NCBI GenBank assembly: GCA_022837245.1
Contig: JALHHX010000050.1
Location: forward strand, 1-15,688
Length of the DNA: 15,688 nt
Source: Lentisphaerota bacterium
GTDB taxonomy: Bacteria > Verrucomicrobiota > Kiritimatiellia > RFP12 > UBA3636
Direction: 5' to 3'
Below, one piece after another: positions 15,588-15,688 of the stretch. The stretch's first letter is position 1, and each line of letters starts with the position of its first letter. A program made the translations under genes and the position numbers. The notes below the pieces were generated by a model that saw only the letters and a list, made by a program, of their open reading frames with translations, ran no database searches and had not been told where the DNA came from.

Positions 15588-15647
15588 TTTCGTGGACTTT
15601 CCCCAGAATTCTTTTTTGGTTTTCAACGATCTGCCCATTGGGAGCGG

Positions 15648-15662
15648 GTTTCATGCTGAAAC
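15648..15662. repeat. Short inverted repeat resembling parS
   Basis: GTTTCA-TGC-TGAAAC forms 6-bp arms identical to those of the conserved bacterial parS core GTTTCACGTGAAAC. The centre, however, has three bases instead of two. It lies 61 bp after the parB stop. Otherwise 15588-15688 holds nothing recognisable and no convincing terminator. Confidence 0.35.
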
Positions 15663-15688
15663 GGGGTGGCTGAAAAGTGAAAAAGTGG

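Overview
The window looks like chromosomal DNA from a host- or gut-associated member of the PVC superphylum (Verrucomicrobiota / Kiritimatiellota / Lentisphaerota type). This is a moderate-confidence inference. It rests on the style of the glycosidases (GH2, GH78, sialidase, SGNH hydrolase), a long SAICAR synthase, a Yej-type transporter and frequent absence of clear Shine-Dalgarno sites. No rRNA or other decisive marker is present.

Layout. (1) 1-1652 is a complete insertion sequence: perfect 19-bp terminal inverted repeats at its two ends and one intact DDE transposase gene on the minus strand. The first base of the window is the first base of the element. (2) 1658-5326 is the wreck of a plus-strand glycan-degradation operon: an SGNH/GDSL hydrolase (frameshift with small deletion), a GH2 glycosidase (915-codon frame with two in-frame stops) and the 5' stub of a sialidase. 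The IS ends 5 bp before the SGNH start codon, so it has cut the operon from its native upstream region. (3) 5426-10889 is healthy: a sigma70-like promoter, purC, then yejB-yejE-yejF, a peptide ABC importer with two permeases and a double-ATPase protein. (4) 10923-11302 (minus) is a second glycosidase remnant, from a GH78 alpha-L-rhamnosidase. (5) 11337-14226 (minus) is potA-potB-potC, a polyamine ABC importer with 4-bp overlaps between genes. (6) 14311-14387 (minus) is tRNA-Pro(GGG) with encoded CCA. It diverges from parB (14535-15587, plus), and back-to-back promoters lie between them.

Biology. The housekeeping and transport genes (purine synthesis, peptide import, polyamine import, chromosome segregation) are intact. 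All four recognisable glycan-degradation genes are broken. This suggests ongoing loss of a glycan (mucin/pectin-type) foraging capacity, with the IS insertion as a possible trigger. Neither importer has its substrate-binding protein (YejA-like or PotD) in the window. I do not see a clearly new defence or mobile system. The most interesting points are the concerted decay of the glycan locus, the GH2 frame with two stops but an intact active site, the very large extracytoplasmic insert in the YejE-like permease, and the architecture of the tRNA-Pro/parB divergent promoter.
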